From Colius striatus (lineage: Eukaryota > Chordata > Aves > Coliiformes > Coliidae), in NCBI RefSeq assembly GCF_028858725.1, contig NC_084761.1, positions 21,668,501 through 21,732,500 on the forward strand: 64,000 nt of DNA, given 5' to 3'. The notes beneath the pieces were generated by a model. It searched no databases and had not been told where the DNA came from. It saw nothing but the letters and a program-made list of their open reading frames with translations. The position numbers and the translations under genes are program-made. Positions 1 to 12,200 of the stretch are shown piece by piece; the first letter of the stretch is position 1; the number at the start of each line of letters is the position of its first letter.

Positions 1-250
1 CAAATTCAGCCCAGGTAAAGGCTCTGTGGAGGGAAGGTTAGAGGCGGTGGTGTGACATTTTGTGTATGTCAGAAAGGAGCACTGAAAGGAAACATTCAGG
101 AGATTTGGGAAAAGCCACGCTTTGCATGAGGTTTGCAACACAGCACAGGACAAACTGCTCCCAGGGAAGTGAGCTGCATCAGATAACCTTAGATTTTTGG
201 GATTTGATTGATTTGATTTGATTTGGGGATTGATTTTGGGTTCATCGCAG

Positions 251-295
251 GCTTTGTGGGAAGAAACACCTATCCAGCGCTTCAGTGTGTTACAG
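251..295 (+). CDS. FRAS1: FRAS1 candidate 45-nt exon at the 5' edge
   Basis: The segment lies between an AG (TTCATCGCAG) and a GT donor (GTGAGG). It begins with 2 nt and ends with 1 nt of split codons, exactly the phase needed to join the exon at 1386 (Gly split as G/GT). It reads [15 protein letters not shown] before [11 protein letters not shown]. The upstream tract is T-rich but not strongly pyrimidine-rich. Because the exon is short, this call rests on phase and splice sites only. Confidence 0.5.
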
Positions 296-3200
296 GTGAG
301 GTGCAAGACTTTTCCCCTCACCTTGCATTAGACATGTCCTTTCCTCTCTCCTTTTCTGGTTGCCTAATCATTCTCAGTTCAAACATACTGGTGTGCTGAG
401 CACCAGCCCTCTCCTCTCAATAAGCCAAGTGCCAAACTGCTGCCCAAGCAGGAGAACAACAAAAAGGAGGAGAGAATGAAAGCCTGGAGGTGGTGAGCTC
501 TTTACTGAGCAGACTGTAAATGCCTAAGGACACAGAGAAGTGGCTGAGACTTTCTGCTCACTGGAATGAATGTCACTAGAAAAGAAAAGGGAAGGCCATC
601 CCAAACCTTGTCATGTTTTCTCTTGTGTACATTTCATCCCTTCACAATGCCCTGTTGGATGAGGAGCATCTGCAGTTTGGTTGGCTTCTTGTTTTGGAGT
701 TTTTTTTCCTGGTTTCTTTTTTGTAAAATATTTTCAATATACTGCAAAGGCCACTTTCTATGCGTTCTTTTTGGAAATGTGACTCTTGTGGGCCACAGCC
801 TTGCACTTTGCTGTGGCTATAGTTTTGTTGTGCTAAAAGGCTGACCTGTTAAATGAAAGATGATCAGAACAGAGGAAGAAGCACTAAGCATCTGGCAGGC
901 AAGAGTAAGGTGGTCTTCAGAGGATGTAAGGCTCAGCAGAGATCTTTCTGGATCAAGTGGAACAACTCAGACAGTGCTGCTGGACCAAGAAGCCCTCACC
1001 AAACTGTTCTGCATGCTTGTGTGAGAGACAGCAGAGATGCTCACAGCAGGGGTGGGAATGTCCTTTGGATCATAGATTTTTACTGCTGACAGCCCATACA
1101 AGACAGACATTATTAATCCTCAGACAGCATCTGCTAGTAAATCTATCACCTGATCAATTGGATCAGTTGTCATAGCTGGAGTTTTATGTATAGAGTATAC
1201 TCCTGTGTGGTGAGGGCTAAATTATTAGTAGCAATGAGCAGAAATAAAATTTATAATGCATATTTTATCATAATGTCTCAGTGGTCATAGCCTGGGCCAG
1301 CTGTGCAGGTTTTTTGAGAGAACTTCAGAGCAATATCTGGTGATGAATCAAGTTCTCTTTGCTTCTCTTGCATTTCCTCTCACAGGTGTGAACCACATCA
1401 TGTTTAAGGTGGAGATCATGTCCAATGAAGACCGGGAATGGCACGAGTCCTTCTCTCTGGTTCTGGGTCCAGATGATCCGGTTGAAGCTGTTCTTGGAGA
1501 CACCAGCACTGCCATAGTGACTATTCTGGATCAGGAAGCCACAGGGAGCCTGATTCTACCAGCACCTCCCCTAGTAAGTTGCACATTGCAATGGATGTGA
1601 TTTGGCACCCTTCCAGTAGAGACTGAAAACCCTAGTGGGGTTTCTGAAATAGAATTAAGAGCTGCAATGATGTGGCAGCCCTGGAGTTCAGAGGAAGCAT
1701 TGCCTCTTCAGCCCCTCCTCAGCCTCAGGTGAATGCTGCCGTCTTGCATCCATACAGGTTGTCACCCTGGCTGATTACGACCGGGTGGAAGAAGTGACCA
1801 AGGATGGGGCTAAGAAATCCCCATCCCCAGGCTACCCTCTCATCTGTGTCACCCCTTGTGACCCTCACTTCCCCAAGTACACGGTGATGAAGGAGCGCTG
1901 CAGCGAGGCTGGGATCAACCAGTCTTCAATACAGTTCAGCTGGGAAGTAGCAACCCCCACGGATGGGAACGGAGCCAGGTCGCCTTTTGAAACCATCACT
2001 GACAACACACCCTTCACTAGTGTCAACCATAAGGTACGTGGCCAGGTACTGGGGTGGCAAAGCTGCAGGAGCACGTGGCATAAGTCAGCTAGGGATGGGG
2101 GCAGTTCTGTCAGTCTGTGTGTTGTGTGATCCCTCACGTGTGAAATTCAGTTGTGTTCCTGCAGCCAAAAAAGTGGCACCTGATAAAGTGACTGTGCCCT
2201 CTGAGAGCCCAGCACCCTGATGTGACCTCTGTCACTGGGGTTTGACTGTGGGCTTGGTTCCCTCCCGCCCTGCTCAAGTTGCAGGGAGGGCGTAGCTCAG
2301 GTTATCATCCCATGTTCCTTCAGGCACTCATTTTACGGCATTGCTCCATTTGTGACCCAAGATCTCTCTGTCCCTGGACTTTCCATGTCCTGTCCCACAG
2401 ACAGAATTACTGTTTTCCTCTGGGGACTTGTCCCAGGTGCTCCCAAACTGTGATGTCTCCACTCTTCTCAGGCATCCAGGTGTGCTTCTAGATCATGTCT
2501 ACTCGTACATGAGCCTTGACACTATTTTTTTGGGTAGTGTGCATTTTAGTTACACAGAGATTAAAACCTAAAATCTCCTCAAATTTAGGGATTGGCAAGG
2601 CACATATGGATGCTTCTTTGGGGACTTTTTTTTCCTTTTGGCTTCAGAAAATTTAACACTGTTCTTTGCTGAGCCTGCTAAAAGCACCACTTCTATTGAT
2701 GTGGGAAGTAGCTGTGAGCATTCAGACACTTCAGTAAATCCCTGGTGGCAGGAGATGGAGCCTGACAGATCATAACAGCTCAGGCTCCATCTGCTTGGCC
2801 ACACACACACTCCTAGTTTGTGTGTGCCTCACCTCTGTGCTGCCTCAAAACACCAGGATAAAATGGTTTTGAAACACAGTCAGATGTTGCAGCACCAGTG
2901 TCTTTGACTCACGTGCGTGACATCCAACCTCATAAGATTTAACAAGGACAAGTGCAGAGTCTGCACCTCAGGAGGAGCAACCCCATGCACTAGTACAGGC
3001 TGGGACCTGCTGAAGAGCAGCTCTGCAGAGAGAGACCCGGGAGTCCTGATGGATAATAAACTAAACATGAGCCAGCAATGTGCCCTTGTGGCCAAGAAGG
3101 CCAATGGCATCCTGGGATGCATCAAGAGTGTGGCCAGCAGGTTGAGGGATGTTCTCCTCCTCCTCTACTCTGCCCTAGTAAGGCCACATCTGGAACACTG

Positions 3201-6200
3201 TGTTCACTTCTGGGCTCCCCAGCTCAAGAGACACAGGTAACTTCTGGACTGAGTCCAGTGGAGGGTTACCAAGGTGATCAGGGGACTGGAACATCTATCT
3301 GATGAGGAAAGGCTGTGGGAACTGGGGCTGCTTAGCCTGGAGAGACTGTGAGTGGACCTTATCAATGCTGATAAATGCTTAAAGGGCAGATGACAAGAGG
3401 ATGGGGCTAGTCTTTTTTCTGTGGTGACTGGTGACAGGACAAAGGACAATGGACACAAGCTTGGAATATAGAAAGTTCCACTTGAACATGAAGAGAAGCT
3501 TCTTTGTTGTGAGGATGAGGGAGCTCTGGCACAGGCTGCCCAGGGAGAGTGTGGAATCTCTTTCTTTGGAGGTTTCCAAACCTGCCTGGACATAATGTGT
3601 GTGTGACCTGATTGAGGTAACCTGCTTTAACAGGGGGCTGGTCTGGATGAGCTCTGGAGGTCCCTTCCAACCCCCACCATTTTGGGATTCTGTGATTCTG
3701 CATGTTTCTCCCTCCTTGTTCCCTGCAGGTGCTGGACAGCATTTACTTCAGCCGGCGGTTCCACGTGCGCTGCGTGGCCAAGGCTGTGGACAAGGCTGGC
3801 CATGTGGGGACCCCTCTGAGAAGCAATGTGGTTACCATAGGCACAGACAGCGCCATTTGTCACACTCCTGTGGTTGCAGGGACAGCCCGAGGATTCCAGG
3901 CACAGTCATTCATTGCCACTCTGAAGTACTTAGATGTCAAGCACAAGGAGCATCCCAACAGGTATGACCCCGGAGAAGGGAAGAGAGCAGTCCTTCACTG
4001 GGCCCCCAGGGTTTACAGACCTGGCTTGGGTTCAGAATGGAATGTGCATCTAAAACCACATCCTTCTGTGCAGTATGCCCTCTTGAACAGCTCAGGGTAG
4101 TGTTCCTGCTCTCTTCCTCGTGCCCTTTCCCCCAGGACGTTGTTGGGACAGCATAAGGAACATATGTGTGGATGGGGAAATGTAGCCAAAACAGCATCAG
4201 TGTGCCATTAGTGGGCTCCTGTGCCTGCCAGGGCTGCTTTCTTCTGCTGCCTCACCTGCTGTTTGTTCCAGAATCCACATCTCAGTGCAGATCCCCCACC
4301 AGGATGGCATGCTGCCCCTCATCTCCACTCTGCCACTGCACAATCTGCATTTCCTTCTCTCCGAGTCCATCTACAGGCACCAGCACGTCTGTTCAAACCT
4401 GGTGACTGTCAGAGACCTCAGAGGCATCTCAGGTAGTCTTTAAAGCCAACCTTTTCTTTCTGAACTTGGTGGTAGAGAGAAGCCAGTAAAGAACTGCAGA
4501 CGAGAATGCTTTATTTTCCTCTGGGCTCTCTTGACATGAAGGAAATAGTAATTAATACTCCTCTACCAACAGCAGTTAACAGAGTTGCCTGGTTGAAGAT
4601 GGGATGCGATGAATGGGAAGGTTTAACACATAATGGGGTTAAGCAGAGTTGCTCTATTTGAGGAGATTGTAGGTTTCTGCTTTTCAAATCTGTTTTGTGA
4701 TATCCATGTGGTTGGGGGGGATCCACAGGAAGGAGATGCTGTGTCTGTGACACTGAGGTCTCCCATGTGGCAATGAGAAGCAGCAAAAAGAAATTCACTG
4801 CTGAAGTAAAAGCCAGAGCTGAAGAAAAAAGGCATTTTGTGTCTCTGATGTTTAGGGTAACATGATCCATGCTTGTTCTGTGGTGAGCAGGGGATTATTG
4901 TACTTCATTCTGTTCATTTCGTACCCAAGCTGTTCTGCATTTCTTAAAGACTAACTTTGACCTTAAATTATTAGGTCAATAAGGGGTTTTTTTAAGGATT
5001 CTTACCCCATTCCTGTAACATTGTCCCCCATGAAAACCTGTGCATATTCAGTTTGACCTCCAGGATAATGAGGGGAGAGGAGACCATTAAGTCTCTAATA
5101 CAATCAAAGCCACTGATGTGAGAGTGAAAATGGGACTTCAGTACTTGTCGCCAAGCTCTTTAAAATCCCGAGTGACCGGTGTCCTGATGTCTCCTAATCC
5201 CAGAGGCAGGGTTTCTGGATGAAGTGACCTATGACAGCATCATTCTGGGTCCTGGCTATGACCGCCCTTACCAGTTTGACCCCACAGTGAGAGAGCCCAA
5301 GACGATCCAGCTCTACAAGCACCTCAACCTCAAGAGCTGCATCTGGACTTTCGACGCTTACTACGACATGACCGAATTAATCGATGTCTGCGGGGGCTCC
5401 GTCACCGCCGACTTCCAGGTGGCATGCTGGATCCTAAACTCTTCCTCCTAATCCAGATCTTTCACAATTCTTAGGCAAAGCTCCACTTGGTGTTGGTGTG
5501 TATTTGCTGCTCTGCTCTGTACAACTGGAGCATGGCTTTTTTCCCCTTTTACATACAAAAGAATGGTGCTTTGTGAAATGCCTGCCCTTAATTAATATAT
5601 TTTCATTGGGGTAATGTAGGTTTTATTCTTTAATCTTCAGAGCACCATTAATTTTATTTTTTTTAAGTACAAGGATGTACTGGAAATACAAAATGTTCTC
5701 AGCTGTGCTGTATTCTTTCACAACTCAGGCTGTATTCTTAGCCAGTGTAAATGGGCAAAGAACAAAGCAGAGGCCCATCAGTTCATACTATGCAGAGGAG
5801 CAAAGTCATGGGGATTTTGAAGTAATTTCTTAATTAACTTACTGGCAGAATAAAGCCAAAAATGTTCTCGCATGAAATAATGGCTTTTGCTACTAGACGT
5901 GCCTCACTGCCCTCTCAGGGATGGGCTATACGTGTACATCCCACTCGAGGGAATTATCTGTGTCATCTTCATCAGGTTCTTGTGTTAAATTCCCAGTCAT
6001 GATGTTACAGCCAACATGATCTCTTTTAATTCCTGCCGGCCTGGAGTACTTTGTTAGCTTTCTTTTTATAGCTCCAATTATTTGCACAAATCCAGAGAAG
6101 CTGCTTGAACTGAACAACTGCATAATTGAGTACATGGAGGCTGGCACCAGCCGATCTGGAATGTCTCTCTGAGCTCTCACGGGGGCTGGCAGAGTACAGC

Positions 6201-9200
6201 TGTGCTCTGCAGATAATAAATGGTGTATATATAGATGAGGAACTGTGCTATTTCAGATACTCTCAAGGGCCAGTCCTGAACAAGCAGAATTGTTCCTTTT
6301 TAAGACACAGAACTGGAAACTGTGGGGTTTTGAGGTGAAGTGGTGAGCACAGCTCCTTTTGTCCCATGGCACCTGGGTGCTTTAGCACTTACCCTTATTT
6401 AATGGGCAAGTTTGTCATAAGTACCTATATGTAAAGAGAAAGAAAGTTCAGTCATCTCTGACCTAATTGTAAGAGTTGTGTAGTATGTGAGGAGTGCCCT
6501 GTGCTGTACTTTTTCCTAGTAGTTCATTATTGTTTTTCAAGTGGCAGTCCAGCAATAACTTTTGTTGCCAATCAGCTCCCTGTTTGATAATAGTGCTCAG
6601 TCTTTATGGAGCAATGACATTATAGCCCCTGCATTAGCTTCTCTCTGTTTAGGACATCCATGGTTGAGAATTAAAAAGAAATCTTCTGTGGCAAGTACTC
6701 TAGCTTTTTTTTCACCACTTGCAGAGCAGAAGGTGAATGCAGTGGGTGCTGTGAGTCCAGACCAGTGTCTCTCCTATGGAAGGTGCATAACCACCTTTTT
6801 GGGGGTTTATTGACAGGTACGGGACTCCGCTCAGTCCTTCTTAACAGTCCATGTCCCTCTCTACGTGTCCTATATCTACGTGACAGCACCGAGAGGCTGG
6901 GCTTCTCTCGAGCACCACACGGAGATGGAGTTCTCCTTTTTCTATGACACGGTTCTCTGGAGGACGGGTAAGTCCCAGGCACCTGGACAGGTATGGGAGA
7001 AGTGTATTTCCCGTTGTTGAGGTTGCTCCCTGGGGGATACTTGGAGTCATTTCTCAGGCACTCATCAGTGATTCTTGTACAGGAGCTACAGACTCGTTCC
7101 TCAGCCTCCTGGTCCTCACAAATGGACTTTCTCCTCCAGTATCCCTTTGTTCAAACTGTGGTAGTCCCAGCAGCGAGCCCTAAATCCTTCCTATCCGCTG
7201 CTGCTGGTAATATCCAAAACGTTACATCCGTGCCTCTATCCTGTGCCTGCAGGTCTTCTGTTTCCAGCTTGTTAAATTTCCTTTCCCACAATTTTTGGAG
7301 CCTGTGTATTTGCTGTGAAGCCAGTGCCTGCAGCCTTGAGCAGTATTTGCTGCCCAAAGGGCCATGAGGCACAGACAGCGCCTCACCTTGTGTTTGATTC
7401 CAACAGCGGTGACACTAAATATTGCAGGGTAGGCACTCAGAGAGCTTTGTTCGTGGAAGGCCACTCGGGAATTAAGGCCAGGAGTACCCAGAAACAACTG
7501 TCCACACTTATTATGTAAAACAGATTACATCCACAGGCTAATCATAGGAGGGAACTCAGTGTATTTACTTCCCTTATGCTTGAGTGAGACTTAGGCAGCA
7601 CATGTGGCTAATGAAGGCTGTGTATAGCTGACTGACTGGAGCATGATCCCACACCTTTTTGGAGCTCCTTGAAATGCTTCTGGAACTGCATGGGGTTGCC
7701 AGAGTGTGTCTGAGGGCCGGCTGTGCTGCGTGGCCTGCCCCGTGACTCTGTTCTTGCTGCACTGTGCAGGCATTCAGACGGACAGCGTTCTCTCAGCGCG
7801 GCTGCAGATAATCAGGATCTACATCCGCGAGGACGGACGGCTGGTTATTGAGTTCAAGACACAGGCCAAGTTCAGAGGTGAGAGTGTTAGTCCTGACAGA
7901 GGAAGAAATTGACCTACGAGTGCAGATCTGTTCTGAAAACACGGGTAGCAGAACAAGGAGCCCCCCTGTGCTGAGGGGTGCACTGTGTGCTCTCCCTGTA
8001 CTCTTGCCTTACTTGTCACCTCTTTGTCCTCACCCCAGGGCTTTTTGTAATGGAGCACCACAGCCTGCCAGATGTCAAGTCTTTTTTAATGACTCCAGAC
8101 CACCTGGGAGGGATTGAATTTGACCTGCAGCTGCTGTGGAGTGCTCAGACTTTCGACTCTCCCTACCAGCTTTGGAGAGCAACCAGTTCCTATAACAGGT
8201 GAGGACTGGATATTCAGCCACTTTCAGCAGTTCCCCACGGCACAATATTCTTTGTGAGCAATGAATGCCTGCGTAGTTAACAGCAGCAGCAGAGCAGCTT
8301 TGAATCCAGCTCCGAGAAAGGAATTTCTATTGCCCTTTCAGCAGTCACAGTCATAGAGTGGAGTGGTCAGGAGACAGCCTTGGCCAAAGGCTCAGAGCTA
8401 GAGCAGTCAGGGAGCTGCTGTCAGGGCTGAAAACCTTCCTCTGCTGGTTGTGTAAGTGAAGGGAAAAATCACTTCATCTCTGTAAGGGCATTTTTCTATC
8501 AATTAAGCCAGTGGGTAGGTAGATACCAGAGGTGACAATGTATTCAAGGTTGTTTTGTAGTCTGCAAGTTAAAAGCAGGACTTCATGCCCATGACTGATT
8601 GAGTTGGTAGTGCTATGCTGAGTGGGTGGAGGTGGGTATATTAACATATAGAAACACTTGTTTCACTTTTTAAGAAAATTCCTTGTCATTACTAGTTCTG
8701 TCTGTGACTGTTTATTCTTACAGTCTGTGCTCCTTGCACAGAGGGTCAAATTAAAAAGCATGGGCCAAATTTGTCCCTCCCATGACTGCTAGAGTAGATG
8801 GACATTTCTGGGGCAAAGGAGAGGTCCTTCTATGAACTTTGTCTTGTCTGCTTACACTAAGTAGGAAATGGTGGGTGATGGGCGAGCACATCAGCTGGAT
8901 GAACAGCTCGGAGTCTCGTTGGGTGAGCACAGTGTCTCTTCTCTGTTCCCAGGAAGGACTACTCTGGAGAATACACCATCTTCTTAATCCCCTGCACTGT
9001 ACAGCCCACACAGCCATGGGTAGAGCCTGGAGACAAGCCTCTGCCCTGCACGGCTCATGCTCCTGAGCGGTAAGGAAGCGCTAGGACCATTTCAGCCCAT
9101 CTGGGCTGTTTGTGTGGTTCCAGCAATAAACTTACTTCAAAAGTTGCCTTTACCTGTGTGCCTGCCTTTCCTCTGCCACCTCTGGCTAGGCTGTGGACTC

Positions 9201-12200
9201 CCAGAACAAGGGCTGTCCTGGGCTATTGTATATGTCAGCCAGCAGTTTTCAGCCTTGGGGCTGCAGAAGCCCATGTAGCCTTCCGTTGTCAACAAGAAAA
9301 TCAGAACTCCTGGGAGAAGGCATCAGCAGGTGGTGCAGAGCCCTGCACTGTTACTGGAAAACTAGGGCAGGGTGAGGGCAACAAGCCATCTTGGGCAGAG
9401 TACCACTATAGTAAGGGCTGGCAGACTCTAAATAGTAAAGATGGAGGGAAGAAAGGGGAATCAGGCTGTATAGGTCACCACCATGTCACTTCAGATGCGT
9501 CCGAACTAATGCTCTCCTTTCTCCTTTCCTGCCTCAATTATAGATTTTTGATCCCGATTGCCTTCCAGCAGACAAACCGCCCGGTCCCCGTCGTCTACTC
9601 CCTAAACACAGAGTTTCAGCTCTGTAACAACGAGAAGGTGTTTCTGATGGACCCCACCAAATCTGAAATGTCTCTGGCAGAAATGGATTACAAAGGGGCT
9701 TTTTCAAAGGGTAGGATTTGTTTTCTTTCTTTCTTTCTTTCCCTTCCTGCTGGTGCCTAATGTTTCTGTCTTCCACTCCTCTGAAAGGGAAGGGTAAAGC
9801 CCAGGTTTGGCTTTCCCTCTTTCACAGCAACAAATGGCATGTGGAGCAAGTCAGAGCCCTGTAACAGCATGAGAAGACAAGAATGTCCTCTGGCACAGCA
9901 TTTTGTCATCTGCACACACAAATCAAAACCTTTCCAAACCCAGAGCCATATGCAGTTTGGAGCCTTTGGCTCTAACAGTGGTTCTTTTGTTGTGAACGGA
10001 GAATTTAACCTGACTATTTTCCTCCCAACCTCCTCAGGGCAAATCCTGTACGGCCGTGTGCTCTGGAACCCTGAACAGAACCTCAATGCCGCTTACAAAC
10101 TACAGCTGGAAAAAGTCTATCTGTGCACAGGCAGGGATGGCTACGTGCCTTTCTTTGACCCAACAGGCACTATCTATAACGAGGGGCCCCAGTATGGCTG
10201 CATTCAACCCAACAAGCACCTGAAACACCGATTTCTCCTCTTGGTACGTTTTCTGCTGTGACTAGAACTGCAATGTTGAGCATTTTGTGCAATCACATCC
10301 AGAGAAGTCTGGTCTCTCAGCCTCTTGCTGGCATGACAGACCTGGGAACTAAATGGCCTTCCTACTTTTGAACTTGCACACTGGGACTGCTTGGGGCAGA
10401 GTGACTGGAAAGCTGTCTGATGGAAAGTGACCTGAAGGTGTTGGTCAACAGCTGGCTGAACATGAACCAGCAGCATGCCCAGATGGCCAAGAACACCAAT
10501 GGCGTCCTGGCTTGTATCAGAAATGGTGTGGCCAGCAGGGACAGGGAAGTGATTATGTCTCTCTACTGGGCCCTAGTGGGGCCTCACCTTGGCTGCTGTG
10601 TTCAGTGGTGGGCTCCTCACTCCAAGATAGACATGGAGGTGCTGGAGCTTGTCCAGAGATGGGCACCAGAGTTTGGGAAGGGTCTGGAGCACAAGTCTGA
10701 TGAGGAGTGGCTGAGGGACCAGGGAATGTTTATCCTGGAGGAGGCTGAGGGGAGATAAAATCACTCTCTGCAACAGCCTGATAGGAGGTTGTGGTAAAGT
10801 GGGGGTCAGTCTCTTCTCCCAAGTAACGAGTGATAAGAGGAAAATTGCTTCAATTTGTGCCAGGGGAGGTTTAGACTGTAGATGAGGAGGAACATTTTCA
10901 CAGAATCACAGAATCTTAAGAGTTGGAAGGGACTTCAAAAGATCATCTAATCCAACCCCCCCTGCCAGAGCAGGGCCACCTAGAATAGGTCACACAGGAA
11001 CTCATCCAGGTGGGTTTTGAGTGTCTTCAGAGAAGGAGACTCCACAACCCATCTGGGCAGCCTGTTCCAGTGCTCCCTCACCTGAACAGTGAAGTTTTTC
11101 CTTGTATTTCTTTGGAACCTCTTATGTTCCAGCTTGTACCCACTGCCCCTTGTCCTATCATTGGATATCACTGAGAACAGCCTGGGTCCATCCTCCTGAC
11201 ACAATGTTCCAGGTGTGGTCTCATGAGGGCAGAGTAGAGAGGGAGGAGAACCTTTCTTGACCTACTCACCACATCCCTTCTAATACACCCCAGGATGCCA
11301 TTGGCCTTCTTGGCCATGAGGGCACATTGCTGGCTCATGCTCATCCTGCTGCCCACCAGGACACACAGGTCTCTTTCCCCTACACTACTCTCTAACAGTT
11401 CATTCTCCAACCTGTACTGGTACCTGGGGTTATTCTTTCCCAGATGCAAGACTCTACGCTTGCCCTTGTTGAATTTCATTAGATTTCTCCCTGCCCAACT
11501 CTCCAGCCTGTCCAGGTCTTGTTGGATGACAGCACAGCCTTCTGGTGTGTCAGCCACTCCCTACAGTTTAGTATCCTCAGCAAACTTGCTGACAGTGCCC
11601 TCTGTTCCCTCATCAAGGTCATTAATGAATATATTGAACAGTACCGGTCCCAGGACCGACTCCTGAGGGACTCCACTAGATGCAGCCTCCAACTAGACCC
11701 TGCCCCATTGGTCACCACTCTCTGCCTTCTTCCGTTCAACCAGTTCACAATCTACCTCACTACCTGATCATCCAGCCCACACTGTCTCAGTTCTGCTGCG
11801 AGGATGCTGTGGGAGACGATGTTTCACTGAGAGAGTTGTTGGATCAGGGAGGTAATGGGAATCCCCATCCCTGGAGATATTTAAAAGTCATGTAGCTGAG
11901 GTGCTGAGGGACATGGTTTAGTGGTGGCCTTGGCAGTGTTAAGTATGTGATTTGATTCGATGGTCTTGAAGGTCTTTTCCAACCAAAACCTTTCTATGAT
12001 TCTGTGATTCTATTAGCTTTTTTGGTCCATGTGTTCTCCCTAGCCTGAGCATCCCAGATGACATAGCACTGCTGGGTTTTGATTTGACTTCCCCAGGCCC
12101 TCCCAAACCCCACAACATCCTGCATAGTTTCCAGTCAGACCCTGTTGCCCTCCCCGACACAGAAAACCAGAGCCAGAACAAAGCATAGTGCCTGTGCTAA

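Noticed and set aside
566-844. 92-codon plus-strand ORF, hydrophobic
   Set aside because: No recognisable domain, no splice or phase relation to FRAS1; ordinary intron sequence.
9110-9760. 216-codon plus-strand ORF in FRAS1
   Set aside because: Only 9544-9710 is exon; the rest is intron read-through in the same frame.
11168-11557. 129-codon minus-strand ORF as a host gene
   Set aside because: It is CR1 ORF2 remnant ([33 protein letters not shown]), not a cellular gene.
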